From Carnobacterium_A sp047553015 (GTDB lineage: Bacteria > Bacillota > Bacilli > Lactobacillales > Carnobacteriaceae), in assembly GCF_047553015.1 (NCBI RefSeq), contig NZ_CP180212.1:2046001-2110000 (forward strand): a stretch of DNA of 64,000 nucleotides, written 5' to 3'. The notes below the pieces were generated by a model that was not told where the DNA came from, searched no databases, and worked only from the letters and a program-made list of their open reading frames with translations. Of this stretch, positions 25,339-33,794 are shown piece by piece. How positions within the stretch are numbered: the stretch's first letter is position 1; every line of letters begins with the position of its first letter. The translations under genes and the position numbers were made by a program.

Positions 25339-25941
25339 CTATAGAAACTCATGACACTTTGGATTTCTAGGCGTACATAATTCTTTTCCGAATGAGAACA
25401 TAGATTGATGTACTCTTCCCCAATATTTTGCTGGGATAATTTCTGTTATCCGTTCTTCGATTTGTTTAGGTGTAGCATTTTCTTCTACTATTTTGTGGTG
25501 TTTACAGACTCGTGTAACATGCGTGTCTACTGCAAAGGCGTTTTGGTTAAAGGCGGTACTCAATAAAATATTAGCCGATTTAGGTCCGATTCCAGCTAAT
25601 GATTCTAACTCTTTACGTGTATTGGGAACTTCTCCTTTAAATTTTTCAAGTAATTGGTGGCTACTTTTATAGATATACTTTGCCTTGTTTCGATGGAGTC
25701 CAACCGTTTTTATATAGGTTTCAATCTCTTCAGGTGAAGACTCACTAACTGCTTGAGGATTTGGGTAGCGTTCGAATAACTTGTCTGTTACTTTATCGAC
25801 TGACTCATCTGTTGCTTGCGCGCTTAATATAACAGCCATCACTAATTGAAAAGGATTCTGATACTGCATTGTCGGAACGGCATCCGGATATAGTTCCATA
25901 ATTTTATAGATCACCTGTTGTGCAGCCTCTTTTGTTAACAT
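25339..25941 (-). CDS. nth: Endonuclease III-like DNA glycosylase, shortened 4Fe-4S region
   Basis: A 200-residue base-excision-repair glycosylase/AP lyase. The helix-hairpin-helix ESLAGIGPKSANILL carries the catalytic Lys, and AFAVDTHVTRVCKH carries the catalytic Asp. Canonical Nth ends with C-x6-C-x2-C-x5-C for a 4Fe-4S cluster. Here only the first two Cys (ELCTPRNPKC) remain, and the protein stops after HEFL. Some Lactobacillales Nth proteins also lack the cluster, so this may be a natural variant rather than a truncation. GAACGACCTATG has only a weak ribosome site. Confidence 0.88.
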   Translation of the reverse strand: MLTKEAAQQVIYKIMELYPDAVPTMQYQNPFQLVMAVILSAQATDESVDKVTDKLFERYPNPQAVSESSPEEIETYIKTVGLHRNKAKYIYKSSHQLLEKFKGEVPNTRKELESLAGIGPKSANILLSTAFNQNAFAVDTHVTRVCKHHKIVEENATPKQIEERITEIIPAKYWGRVHQSMFSFGKELCTPRNPKCHEFL

Positions 25942-26457
25942 AGGTCGTTCCTTTCTTTTATCTAATTTTCAAAACCTGTCTTATTGTATTGACTTAAGTC
26001 AATCATAGAATTTTTTAAAAGCTGCTTCATAGGTGCTGCAACCTTACTTTTTATTTGTTTCTCTTTTATCCTTTGGGTGTAAAAAAGACCCCTAATCTAT
26101 TAGGGTTAAAGCGACCAAACTAAACCATAAAAAGGGTTCTTTAAGGGATTATATTACACGAAAATCACTCACTTTTCAATTCTAACGTATCCATTTCAAC
26201 TAATTTTGACTTACTATTGGCTAAAAAGTTGATGCACAAAAGAACTGTCACAAAAGTAGTGACTGGAACATTCTAGTGTCAGTCTTTTTTATCCGCAACA
26301 AGTTGAAAGAATGTACACTTCATTTGGCTCGGATAATTTCGTGAACTCTGTAGATAATTTAAACTGAACCAACCACAATCATCTCACTAATTAAAAAAAA
26401 TCTGCTTTTCTGCTTTAGTTAGCTAGACTTATGAGAACTTCACAAAGTAATACGGCT
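25942..26457. other. Gene-free region with two orphan hairpins
   Basis: About 515 bases without a credible gene. A minus-strand terminator-like hairpin (AACCCTAAT / ATTAGGGGTC then TTTTTT) lies at 26081-26107. A plus-strand one (GACTGGAAC / GTGTCAGTC then TTTTTT) lies at 26261-26290. Neither follows a gene on its strand, so short untranslated RNAs or gene remnants are possible. Confidence 0.5.
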
Positions 26458-27561
26458 TTAGATCTCAATACCTAAGATTAAAATGGTGTATCCCACCACC
26501 AAGGCAATGATAAACCCTAATGCTGTAACAATTAATGCCGCTTTTTTGTTGGATACTACTAACGGAAAAATTCCATCTCCACTAGTTGCAATGCTTGCTG
26601 CAATTAATGCCGCTATCGGGAAATTTGGGATAGTTATAAAAGCAACCGCAACAGAAATCATCCCACCACAACCTGGTGTTGCTCCTATGATGGCAGCAAT
26701 GACTACTACAACAAAAGCTGACGAAGTCATCCATACATCAAAAGTCTCTGGTCCTACTAAGATATCAATAATATAGTTAGCACTTAACAATCCAATAAAT
26801 ACATAAACAATGACCGTAGAAATATCCAGTACCGCATGTAATAAGGTTTCCTTTACAGTATTGTCGTGAGAACAGTCATGTCCTTTGTACTTAAATCTGT
26901 ACACCAAATAATAACTCATTGAAAAAAGGGTAAACAAACTGGCTACCCAAACGGATAAGTCATCATAACCTGTACTACCACCCCATAAAGCCAGTATGGA
27001 TCCGGGTAGCAAAAAAGCACTAAACGTTAGCATAAGGTAAAATCCGATATACTCAATCATTACCTGTGCTAGTGTTGTTCGATTACTTGAGTGGTGACTT
27101 TTCTCTACTATCTTTTCTGGAATCTCAGGCGACTGAATATTTATTCCAATCATGTCAACTAGATAACCAAAAACAATAGCCACACTAGCGCCCACTAAAT
27201 TAACAATTAAAAATACTTTGAAATTTGCAGCAACACTGGCCTCATCAGAAGCTCCCAACAAGACAAATGAGCCTTCTCCTAACGTGGCGATAAATGTAGC
27301 AAGCAACCCACCAAATGATATTTTTTGATTTTTATACATCGCTGAAACCACAATTGTTGCGCCACATCCGGGTATTATCCCTAATAATGCTCCCATGATC
27401 GGGTGAGACCAACTCGGTCCTATTTGATTATTTTCTGAGAATTTTCCTCTCGATACATAAGTAATTAAGTAAACGCCGATAATTGAGATAGAGACATACC
27501 CCCCTATAACACCAGCAGCTTCAAGATTATCCAATACAAAGTTCCATAACTTAACATCCAT
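26458..27561 (-). CDS. Putative 10-TM metal exporter (ArsP_2 / putative manganese transporter family)
   Basis: A 367-residue membrane protein with about ten hydrophobic segments in two related halves. Each half is marked by a PGCG motif: GIIPGCGATIVVSAMY near residue 60 and GATPGCGGMISVAVAF near residue 295. This duplicated signature fits the putative heavy-metal/manganese exporter family (ArsP_2, from memory). The central loop is His/Cys-containing (KSHHSSNR, KGHDCSHD), consistent with metal contact. GAAAGGAAGAGACCG precedes the ATG. The transported ion cannot be read from sequence. Confidence 0.7.
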   Translation of the reverse strand: MDVKLWNFVLDNLEAAGVIGGYVSISIIGVYLITYVSRGKFSENNQIGPSWSHPIMGALLGIIPGCGATIVVSAMYKNQKISFGGLLATFIATLGEGSFVLLGASDEASVAANFKVFLIVNLVGASVAIVFGYLVDMIGINIQSPEIPEKIVEKSHHSSNRTTLAQVMIEYIGFYLMLTFSAFLLPGSILALWGGSTGYDDLSVWVASLFTLFSMSYYLVYRFKYKGHDCSHDNTVKETLLHAVLDISTVIVYVFIGLLSANYIIDILVGPETFDVWMTSSAFVVVVIAAIIGATPGCGGMISVAVAFITIPNFPIAALIAASIATSGDGIFPLVVSNKKAALIVTALGFIIALVVGYTILILGIEI

Positions 27562-28118
27562 AAACGGTCTCTTCCTTTCACTTTTTAGCCACTACCTGCT
27601 TTCACTAGAGCTAGATGAAACAGTCGTCTATTTTACACCTTCAGTTGCATTTTTTTGATAAATAAAAAATACAGCACAAGAGTCAGTATAAAACAAATAC
27701 GGCTTTTAATACATCGTTCTTATCAAACAGCCTACGATGATTGAAACGTTTTTTAAAAGAAGTCAAAAAGAGTGTTGGCTATGAGTGCGAATTTAGTGCC
27801 TTGTTTGATTAAATGAAACATAAAAAGTATAAAGCCTATGTTCGAATTAGATTGGCAACACATTAGTAGATCCGTTTTACCAGATATTTCCTTTTGTACT
27901 CATACCGCTTCAACTAACTAGGCGTTCTAGATGTCCGAATGATAGTAGGTATCGCAATAGACGGGTCGCCCATTAAATCAACTTGTAGACTCAGTAAATC
28001 TAGAAGACTTTTCTTTCTAACAGAGTCTATTTTAGGCACTTTTCTTTTTTTATAGTCCGTTATATCTATACTATTCTCTTAATCATTGGCTAGTTTCATG
28101 CATTTAACAAAAAAATAA
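27562..28118. other. Gene-free region upstream of nrdD
   Basis: About 550 bases between the exporter and the nrdD promoter. I found no sustained frame, no recognisable RNA motif (including no clear yybP-ykoY manganese element for the exporter) and no repeat of note. Confidence 0.4.
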
Positions 28119-28167
28119 AAACTATATGTTGTGTCTGACTCATAATATGATACACTATATGGTGTAA
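28119..28167 (+). promoter_or_regulatory. Tandem NrdR boxes and promoter of nrdD
   Basis: Two sites resemble the NrdR consensus ACACwATATATwGTGT: AAACTATATGTTGTGT at 28119-28134 (14 of 16) and ACACTATATGGTGTAA at 28152-28167 (12 of 16). Their starts are 33 bases apart, about three helix turns as NrdR requires. TTGTGT and TACACT with a 16-base spacer could be the promoter, lying inside and between the boxes. Confidence 0.78.
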
Positions 28168-28249
28168 TATGAAACAAATCAAGTGGATGTTATAAAAATC
28201 TACGGAATAAAAATTAAACAAACAAATGCAGACGGATGAAAGAAAATAT

Positions 28250-28345
28250 GGACCTATAAATGCAGATAGATTTATATTAGAAATGATGAATAACTCAATA
28301 CAAATTAAGAGAGAACACTCTTTTTAGTAGGTCCTTTTCTTTTTT
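28250..28345 (+). promoter_or_regulatory. Possible leader terminator upstream of nrdD
   Basis: GGACCT (28250-28255) can pair with AGGTCC (28329-28334), which is followed by TTTTCTTTTTTT, closing a loop of about 75 bases in the roughly 310-base leader. This would be a terminator in the leader if folded; the long loop makes it uncertain. Confidence 0.4.
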
Positions 28346-28481
28346 TATGATGCTTCTAGTCTCTCTTACACTCTACTCTATTTGTTTAGCCTATTGACGT
28401 TTTTATTATTCGTCACAAACAATTTCATGAACGTTAGCTAGTTTAATGGTTCAAATCAATTTAATGGTAGGAGGAAACGAT

Positions 28482-30653
28482 TTGTTAACAGTTAGCAAAA
28501 AAAACGGCGAACAAGTCCCTTGGTCCCAAGAAAGAATTATCGCAGCAGCCAATAAGGCCAGCAGAAGAGTTTCAGATAAAAACAATCGTTTAACAGATAC
28601 TCAAACAGAAAACTTACTTTATTTTATCGATAAAGAGGTCAATCGTTTGCCCAATAGAGAGGTTATCTCTACTTTAGACATTCATGATTTAGTTTTAGAT
28701 GCTTTACAAAAAGTTAATCTGGCTGTTTATATGGAATACAAAGCTTATCGTAAGTATAAAGAGAAGTACATTGAAGCTTTTGACAGTGCTAAAGATTTTG
28801 CAGAAAAAGTTGTTTATACTGGCGACAAAGAAAACGCTAATCGGGATTCGACCCTTAACTCTACCAAACAGACTTTAATAGCAGAAGGACTGATGAGAGA
28901 GCTCATGCTCAAGTTTGAACTAGAACCAGAATGGGCTCGTGCTCATCAAGAAGGCTGGATACACATTCATGATCTAGCTCAACGGTACAGCTCACAAACC
29001 AACTGTTGTTTATTTGATATGGGAAATGTTTTAGCTGGTGGATTTGAATTAAATGGTTCTCGTTACATTGAGCCAAAAAGTGTTCAAGCAGCTTGGGCAG
29101 TGGCCGGTGATGTTACGTTAAGCGCTTCTAGCAATCAATATGGTGGATTTACGCTTGCAGAAATTGATGGTATCTTGGCTCCTTATGCAGAAAAAACATA
29201 CCATAAGCAAATAGAAACCATTAGTGAACAATTAAAGGATTTCGATGTGCCTCATTCTACTATAGAAGAAATGGCTTATAAAAATACTATGCGCGAAATC
29301 GAACAAGGTTATCAAGGATTTGAAACAAAATTAAATACGATTTCAAATAGTTTAGCGCAAGTCCCTTTTGTTACAGTAACGTTTGGCTTAAAAACAGACT
29401 TCTGGGCTAAAAAAATTTCTGAAACCATTCTTAAAATAAGAGAAAATGGGATGGGAGAAAACGGATTAACGGCTATTTTCCCTAAACTGGTCTTTCTCTC
29501 GAGAAAAGAGATTAACGGTGCACCCAATTCACCTAACTATGATTTGTATTTAGCGGCCATTGAATGCAGCCGGACAAGATTGTATCCTGATTATTTATCT
29601 TTAGACGCTGGCAATCTAGGCGAAGTCTATGACCGTTGCAGTAAACCGGTCTCACCTATGGGCTGTAGAGCCTATTTAAGTCCTTTTTATAAACCTGATA
29701 CTGGTGAAGAGGTTTATGTAGGAAGAAACAATATTGGAGCTGTGACTTTAAATTTACCTAAAATGGCGATTGAAGCGAATGGCAACATCAAGGCCTTTAC
29801 TGATTTAATCACTAAGTACAGCGAAATGGTTTTTGCCATTCATGAAGATTACTATGAACGAGCCGGTAAAATTAAAGGCTCTAGCAATCCGCTTAATTTT
29901 TGCGAGGGCGGCTCATGGATGTCTGTTGGTTACGATGAACCTATCGCACCACTGTTAAAAGCATCCACTGCATCATTGGGCTACGTTGGTTTAGAAGAAG
30001 TTTGCCAATCTTTATTCGGAGAAAGCTTGATCCATCAACAAGAGTTTGCTTTAGACATTGTTTCTTTCTTGAAAAAACTGGTTGATGATGCAAGAGAAAA
30101 AACAGGCTATCTTTTTGCCTTATATAGCTCACCAGCTGAAAGTTTGATTTATCGCTTTAATGAAATCAATCGTGAACAGTACGGTCTGATTGAAAACGTT
30201 ACTTCTAGAGACTACGCTACGAACTCGTTCCATTTGCATGTGACAGAAGATGTGTCGGTTCCTGAAAAGATCAACTTCGAAGCACCTTTTCATGCCATTG
30301 CTACCGGTGGACGTATCTCTTATTGTGAGTTTGCCTATGGCGTAGATAGCAATGTACTAAAACACGCTATTGATTTTGCTATGAGTAAAGGCATGTATTA
30401 TGGCGTAAACGTTGTATCGGCTACGTGTAATGAGTGCTTGCATCATGGGGATTTTGACGAGCACTGTCCTAAGTGTGATAGCGAAGATATTACGAGTGTT
30501 ACCCGTGTCTGTGGCTACTTATCCTTTGGTAAAGTAAAAGGCGACAGTCGCTACAATTTAGGCAAACAAGCTGAAATTCGCGACCGAGTGAAGCATACTA
30601 TTGGTTACGGCCAAGCACTAGCAGAAAAGAGCAAAGAATTCAGTAGTAAATAA
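28482..30653 (+). CDS. nrdD: Anaerobic ribonucleoside-triphosphate reductase
   Basis: A 723-residue class III reductase that makes dNTPs from NTPs without oxygen. An N-terminal ATP-cone (KKNGEQVPWSQERIIAAANKA) leads to the catalytic barrel. The C-terminus has two zinc CxxC pairs (CNEC, CPKC) and then RVCGYLSFGK, the glycyl-radical region. I choose the TTG at 28482, 6 bases after AGGAGG. The ATG at 28446 has no ribosome site. It needs the activase NrdG, whose gene follows but is broken. Confidence 0.94.
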   Translation: MLTVSKKNGEQVPWSQERIIAAANKASRRVSDKNNRLTDTQTENLLYFIDKEVNRLPNREVISTLDIHDLVLDALQKVNLAVYMEYKAYRKYKEKYIEAFDSAKDFAEKVVYTGDKENANRDSTLNSTKQTLIAEGLMRELMLKFELEPEWARAHQEGWIHIHDLAQRYSSQTNCCLFDMGNVLAGGFELNGSRYIEPKSVQAAWAVAGDVTLSASSNQYGGFTLAEIDGILAPYAEKTYHKQIETISEQLKDFDVPHSTIEEMAYKNTMREIEQGYQGFETKLNTISNSLAQVPFVTVTFGLKTDFWAKKISETILKIRENGMGENGLTAIFPKLVFLSRKEINGAPNSPNYDLYLAAIECSRTRLYPDYLSLDAGNLGEVYDRCSKPVSPMGCRAYLSPFYKPDTGEEVYVGRNNIGAVTLNLPKMAIEANGNIKAFTDLITKYSEMVFAIHEDYYERAGKIKGSSNPLNFCEGGSWMSVGYDEPIAPLLKASTASLGYVGLEEVCQSLFGESLIHQQEFALDIVSFLKKLVDDAREKTGYLFALYSSPAESLIYRFNEINREQYGLIENVTSRDYATNSFHLHVTEDVSVPEKINFEAPFHAIATGGRISYCEFAYGVDSNVLKHAIDFAMSKGMYYGVNVVSATCNECLHHGDFDEHCPKCDSEDITSVTRVCGYLSFGKVKGDSRYNLGKQAEIRDRVKHTIGYGQALAEKSKEFSSK

Positions 30654-30694
30654 GGAGTAAAGTCAGTGCCTAGGTCTTTGATCTAGGTACTCCT
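30653..30694 (+). other. Hairpin between nrdD and nrdG
   Basis: AGGAGTA pairs with TACTCCT and TGCCTAG with CTAGGTA, enclosing an AGGAG-like sequence right after the nrdD stop. It could sequester a ribosome site or slow messenger decay. Confidence 0.5.
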
Positions 30695-30721
30695 TTGAAC
30701 GATAGGAGGCGATTTTTAGCA

Positions 30722-31255
30722 ATGGCGAGATTACATGATTTAAAACACGTAGATTTAGATAACTGTTACTGGGGTATTTCAACATCTTTATGGTTCAATC
30801 ACTGTCCTCATCATTGCCTTTAACTAGGCTGCTGGAATGCAGAGACGTGGGGCAAAGATGAAACGTTAGAAAGACCCAATCAAGATATTATTGAAGAAGT
30901 TCTTTTCGCACTTGATGAATTTGGGTTGGAAAAGGATTTGACCCTTCTCGGTGGCGATCCTCTTTCACCCTTTAATATAAAAGACCTTGTTGAAATACTA
31001 GCCGGTGTGAAAAAAGCAAGACCTAAAACACGCGTCCTTTGTTGGACAGGTTATAAATGGGAACAATTGGTCAACAATAAGTTGCTCGGATTAGCTCTCC
31101 CTTATCTGGACATTTTAATTGACGGAAAATACGAAAAAGACCTTCATATTGAAGGCCATAAATTTGGTAGCTCAAATCAATTGGTGATTGATGTAAAAAA
31201 AAGTTTAGAAGCAGGCAAAAAAATACTGGCTCCAGAAAATTATAAAGGTGAATAA
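30722..31255 (+). pseudogene. nrdG: Anaerobic NrdD-activating enzyme gene with in-frame stop in the radical-SAM motif
   Basis: From the ATG at 30722 (GGAGG about 12 bases upstream) the frame reads MARLHDLKHVDLDNCYWGIS to WFNHCPHHC, then Leu, a TAA stop at 30821-30823, Leu, and continues in the same frame GCWNAETWGKDE to the end. The expected motif is CxxxCxxC. Removing six bases (for example TTTAAC) restores CPHHCLGCWN exactly. The rest (TLLGGDPLSPFN, the GGE-like motif; VLCWTGYKWEQL) is intact. This is a 6-bp insertion, unlike a homopolymer error. A downstream start could give only a 109-residue fragment without the cluster-binding cysteines. Confidence 0.88.
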
Positions 31256-31462
31256 TCGAGTAAATTTTATCTGTTTAGTTTTTAGAGCTTAAAAAAGTTC
31301 ATTTTAGATAGCAAATTTAAATAAGTAAAAAACACTAGCGTAAGTAAATGAGAATAAGAGAAGAATAAACTAGTTAAAAAAATCGAAAAGATAACAACAA
31401 TTTCAAAAGGTAAGGGAAATAAATGTATTCTTCTTGCTGCCCTATTGTCAGCTATAAAAAGT

Positions 31463-31516
31463 AAAAAATGCTCACTTCATGGATTATTCATCCTTTGAAG
31501 TGAGCACTCTTTTTTA
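31463..31516 (+). terminator. Terminator after nrdG
   Basis: TGCTCACTTCA pairs exactly with TGAAGTGAGCA, flanked by A6 upstream and CTCTTTTTT downstream. It may also act on the minus strand for the small pseudogene. Confidence 0.88.
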
Positions 31517-31527
31517 TTCCTCATGAT

Positions 31528-31723
31528 TTAAAAGTAGAATCCAACAATAGTTGCGGTTAACAAGCCTGCTAAAGTTCCACCTAATATTAATTTCAAAGAA
31601 AATTTTGCACTATCTATTACTTTACTTTCCTCTATACTTTTTTCTTTATGGACTAAAACTTAATGCGACAGCTGCACTAACTATTAAAGCCGCAACACAT
31701 CGAATCACACCTATCAAACTCAT
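31528..31723 (-). pseudogene. Frameshifted small two-helix membrane protein
   Basis: From the ATG at 31723 (GAGG upstream) the frame reads MSLIGVIRCVAALIVSAAVA, then stops soon after LSFSP. One frame over, KEKSIEESKVIDSAKFSLKL continues into a second hydrophobic helix ending ATIVGFYF at 31528. Removing one base near the CCATAAAG site joins them into a protein of about 65 residues with two membrane segments around a charged loop. The family is not recognised. It follows the Fe-dehydrogenase gene on the same strand. Confidence 0.6.
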
Positions 31724-31738
31724 CTCTCATTATCCTCT

Positions 31739-32890
31739 TTAGCCAAATTTTAGTAGCGCAGCATCTACTAAATCAGCTGTAACTTCAAAAGGACTGTTTG
31801 CCGCAAAACGTTCACTTACAACATCATCTCTAAGATTTTGTAGTTCCTTACGATCTATTCCTTGCTGTTCAAATGTTGGAAGTCCTAAAACTTCATCTCT
31901 AAATTTTTTATATGCATCTGCAACATAATGACCAATTTCCTCGTTTGTTGCGTTATTTGGAAACTCAACATCTAAAATATTTCCAATTTCTCGTACTTTT
32001 TTTGGTTCAACTTCAGCAGTGTAAAGTAGCGTTACGGGTAAAGCGTAGGCACAGGCCATTCCGTGTGGTATATGCATTTTAGCACCTACTACATGAGCTA
32101 GTGAATGTCCAAAATGTGTGCCTCCGTTATTTAATACCCAGCCACCAAGAGCTGAGGCAACCATCATGCGCTCGCGTGCTTCTAAATCTTCTGGATTATT
32201 AACTGCTTGTGGTAAATATTTAACCACAAGAAACATGATTTTTTCACAAATTGAATCTATGATAGGACTTGCCAATTTTGATGTATAGGCTTCTGCTGCG
32301 TGAGAGAAAACATCAAGACCTGTCATAATAGTCATATTTTTAGGCACAGTTTTCACTAAGTTTGGATTTAACACTGCATATTCGCTCACAGCATTATCAG
32401 ACAATACTGCTAATTTTTCTTGTGCATTAGTATCCGTGATTACTAATGCATTGGATAGTTCGCTACCCGTTCCAGATGTGGTCGGTACTGAAATTAATCC
32501 AAGGCAAAGAGACGGTACTTCTCTATCGTGAACGTAATCTTTAATATCTCCTCCAAATGAGCGAACGATGTTAATTCCTCTTGCAGCATCAATAACGCTT
32601 CCACCACCGATTGCAATGATTGAATCACATTTATTTTCTACAAATAATTCTGCACCTTTATTAATCAATTCAATAGGAGGATCTGGAATAATTTTGTCAT
32701 AAACAACATAGTCAATTCCACTACTAGTAAGTCTTTCGAATGTTTCTTGAATAATAGGAGAATTGAGTAAGAAATTATCAACAACAATCATTGGTTTTGA
32801 ATAGTTGCTAATCTTTAAGATTTCTAATAATTTTTCACTAAGTTCGAACGTCACTACTACTTTGACTTTTTGTTCTAATTTAAAACTCAT
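31739..32890 (-). CDS. Iron-containing alcohol dehydrogenase
   Basis: A 383-residue group III (Fe-dependent) dehydrogenase. GGGSVIDAARG binds NAD(P). The metal ligands lie in MTGLDVFSHAAEAYTS (Asp, His), HFGHSLAHVVG (His) and HIPHGMACA (His). It would interconvert an aldehyde or ketone and an alcohol. AAAGGAGGG precedes the ATG, and the gap to the TrpF-like gene upstream is 13 bp, so the two share a transcript. The substrate is presumably the product of the locus and is unknown. Confidence 0.9.
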   Translation of the reverse strand: MSFKLEQKVKVVVTFELSEKLLEILKISNYSKPMIVVDNFLLNSPIIQETFERLTSSGIDYVVYDKIIPDPPIELINKGAELFVENKCDSIIAIGGGSVIDAARGINIVRSFGGDIKDYVHDREVPSLCLGLISVPTTSGTGSELSNALVITDTNAQEKLAVLSDNAVSEYAVLNPNLVKTVPKNMTIMTGLDVFSHAAEAYTSKLASPIIDSICEKIMFLVVKYLPQAVNNPEDLEARERMMVASALGGWVLNNGGTHFGHSLAHVVGAKMHIPHGMACAYALPVTLLYTAEVEPKKVREIGNILDVEFPNNATNEEIGHYVADAYKKFRDEVLGLPTFEQQGIDRKELQNLRDDVVSERFAANSPFEVTADLVDAALLKFG

Positions 32891-32903
32891 CTTTATCCCT
32901 CCT

Positions 32904-33602
32904 TTAGTCTAATCCTAGTTCTTTGGATACGCGATGTGCTATCTCACAAAACTCTTTTACTTTAGGAATATCCTTTTCAATAACTCCATCTCTAAATTTA
33001 TAAGAGGTTTTTGAAAGAGAATCCACTCCATATGGCTTAATTCTACGAATACAGTCTTCGACATTGTCTGGACCTAGACCACCAGCAATGATTACTGGAA
33101 TATTAACGGTTTCTACAATTTCACGATCAATGTCCCAATCATGAGTCTCACCACTTGCCCCAATACCTGTAGCAACGGCTAGACCTGTATCTGTCAGTAA
33201 GTAGTCACAGAACTCTGCATATTTTTTAGAACGTTCTATCGCACCACGATCATCAACTAACACAGCTTGCATTAATTTCATTCCTGGACACTCTTTGTGT
33301 AAACGATCAGCAAATTCTTGATCTGCGGTATAGTCCATTCCTGCAATGTGAACAATATCTGGATTTAATTTTTTAATAATAAAGAACATTTCTTCCACAT
33401 CTTTATTTAACATTATAGAGATTGTTTTGACACCACGACGTTTTGCTTCTGCATAAATGAGTTCAACAACATCAAAAGGAACTCGATGTGCAGGAATTCC
33501 ACCTGATTGCATTGGGACTAGTCCAATATGATCCGCTCCAGCATCCATAACTTGAACTGCTTCATTATAATTAACGATTGAATAAATTTGTGTTTTTACC
33601 AT
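32904..33602 (-). CDS. TrpF-like (phosphoribosylanthranilate isomerase family) protein of unknown role
   Basis: A 232-residue TIM-barrel protein related to phosphoribosylanthranilate isomerase: GADHIGLVP near the start, VHIAGMDY, DYLLTDTG and IIAGGLGPDNVEDCI. Two key features of TrpF are absent. The catalytic Cys of KICG is replaced (QIYSIVN), and the phosphate-binding GVDVSSG is changed to GVDSLSKTS. No trp genes are near. It is therefore unlikely to make tryptophan. A related Amadori-type isomerisation or aldol chemistry on a phosphosugar is possible. GGGAGAG precedes the ATG. Confidence 0.75.
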   Translation of the reverse strand: MVKTQIYSIVNYNEAVQVMDAGADHIGLVPMQSGGIPAHRVPFDVVELIYAEAKRRGVKTISIMLNKDVEEMFFIIKKLNPDIVHIAGMDYTADQEFADRLHKECPGMKLMQAVLVDDRGAIERSKKYAEFCDYLLTDTGLAVATGIGASGETHDWDIDREIVETVNIPVIIAGGLGPDNVEDCIRRIKPYGVDSLSKTSYKFRDGVIEKDIPKVKEFCEIAHRVSKELGLD

Positions 33603-33794
33603 TTAATTTTCTCTCCCTAAATTTAATTTTTATTATTTCTTTCGATTTAATTTAATAAGAACAACCTTTAACTAAAAGTAATCTAGATTCACCTCTGATG
33701 ATAAACATTTCATCAGGTTATTTTAACTAAAATAAGTCTGACTTTAGCAAACTTTCCACTCTTTCAAAACTATAATTTTTTAAGATCTGTGGGG
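33603..33794. other. Intergenic hairpin between kinase and TrpF-like genes
   Basis: ACCTCTGATGAT and TCATCAGGT (about 33692-33720) form a stem without a long T run. It may attenuate transcription between the kinase gene and the TrpF-like gene. The remainder is AT-rich. Confidence 0.4.

Noticed and set aside
27562..28118. yybP-ykoY manganese riboswitch upstream of the putative metal exporter
   Set aside because: The conserved core could not be found in the minus-strand leader.
32904..33602. Tryptophan biosynthesis gene trpF
   Set aside because: The catalytic Cys is missing and no other trp gene is near; it is called TrpF-like only.
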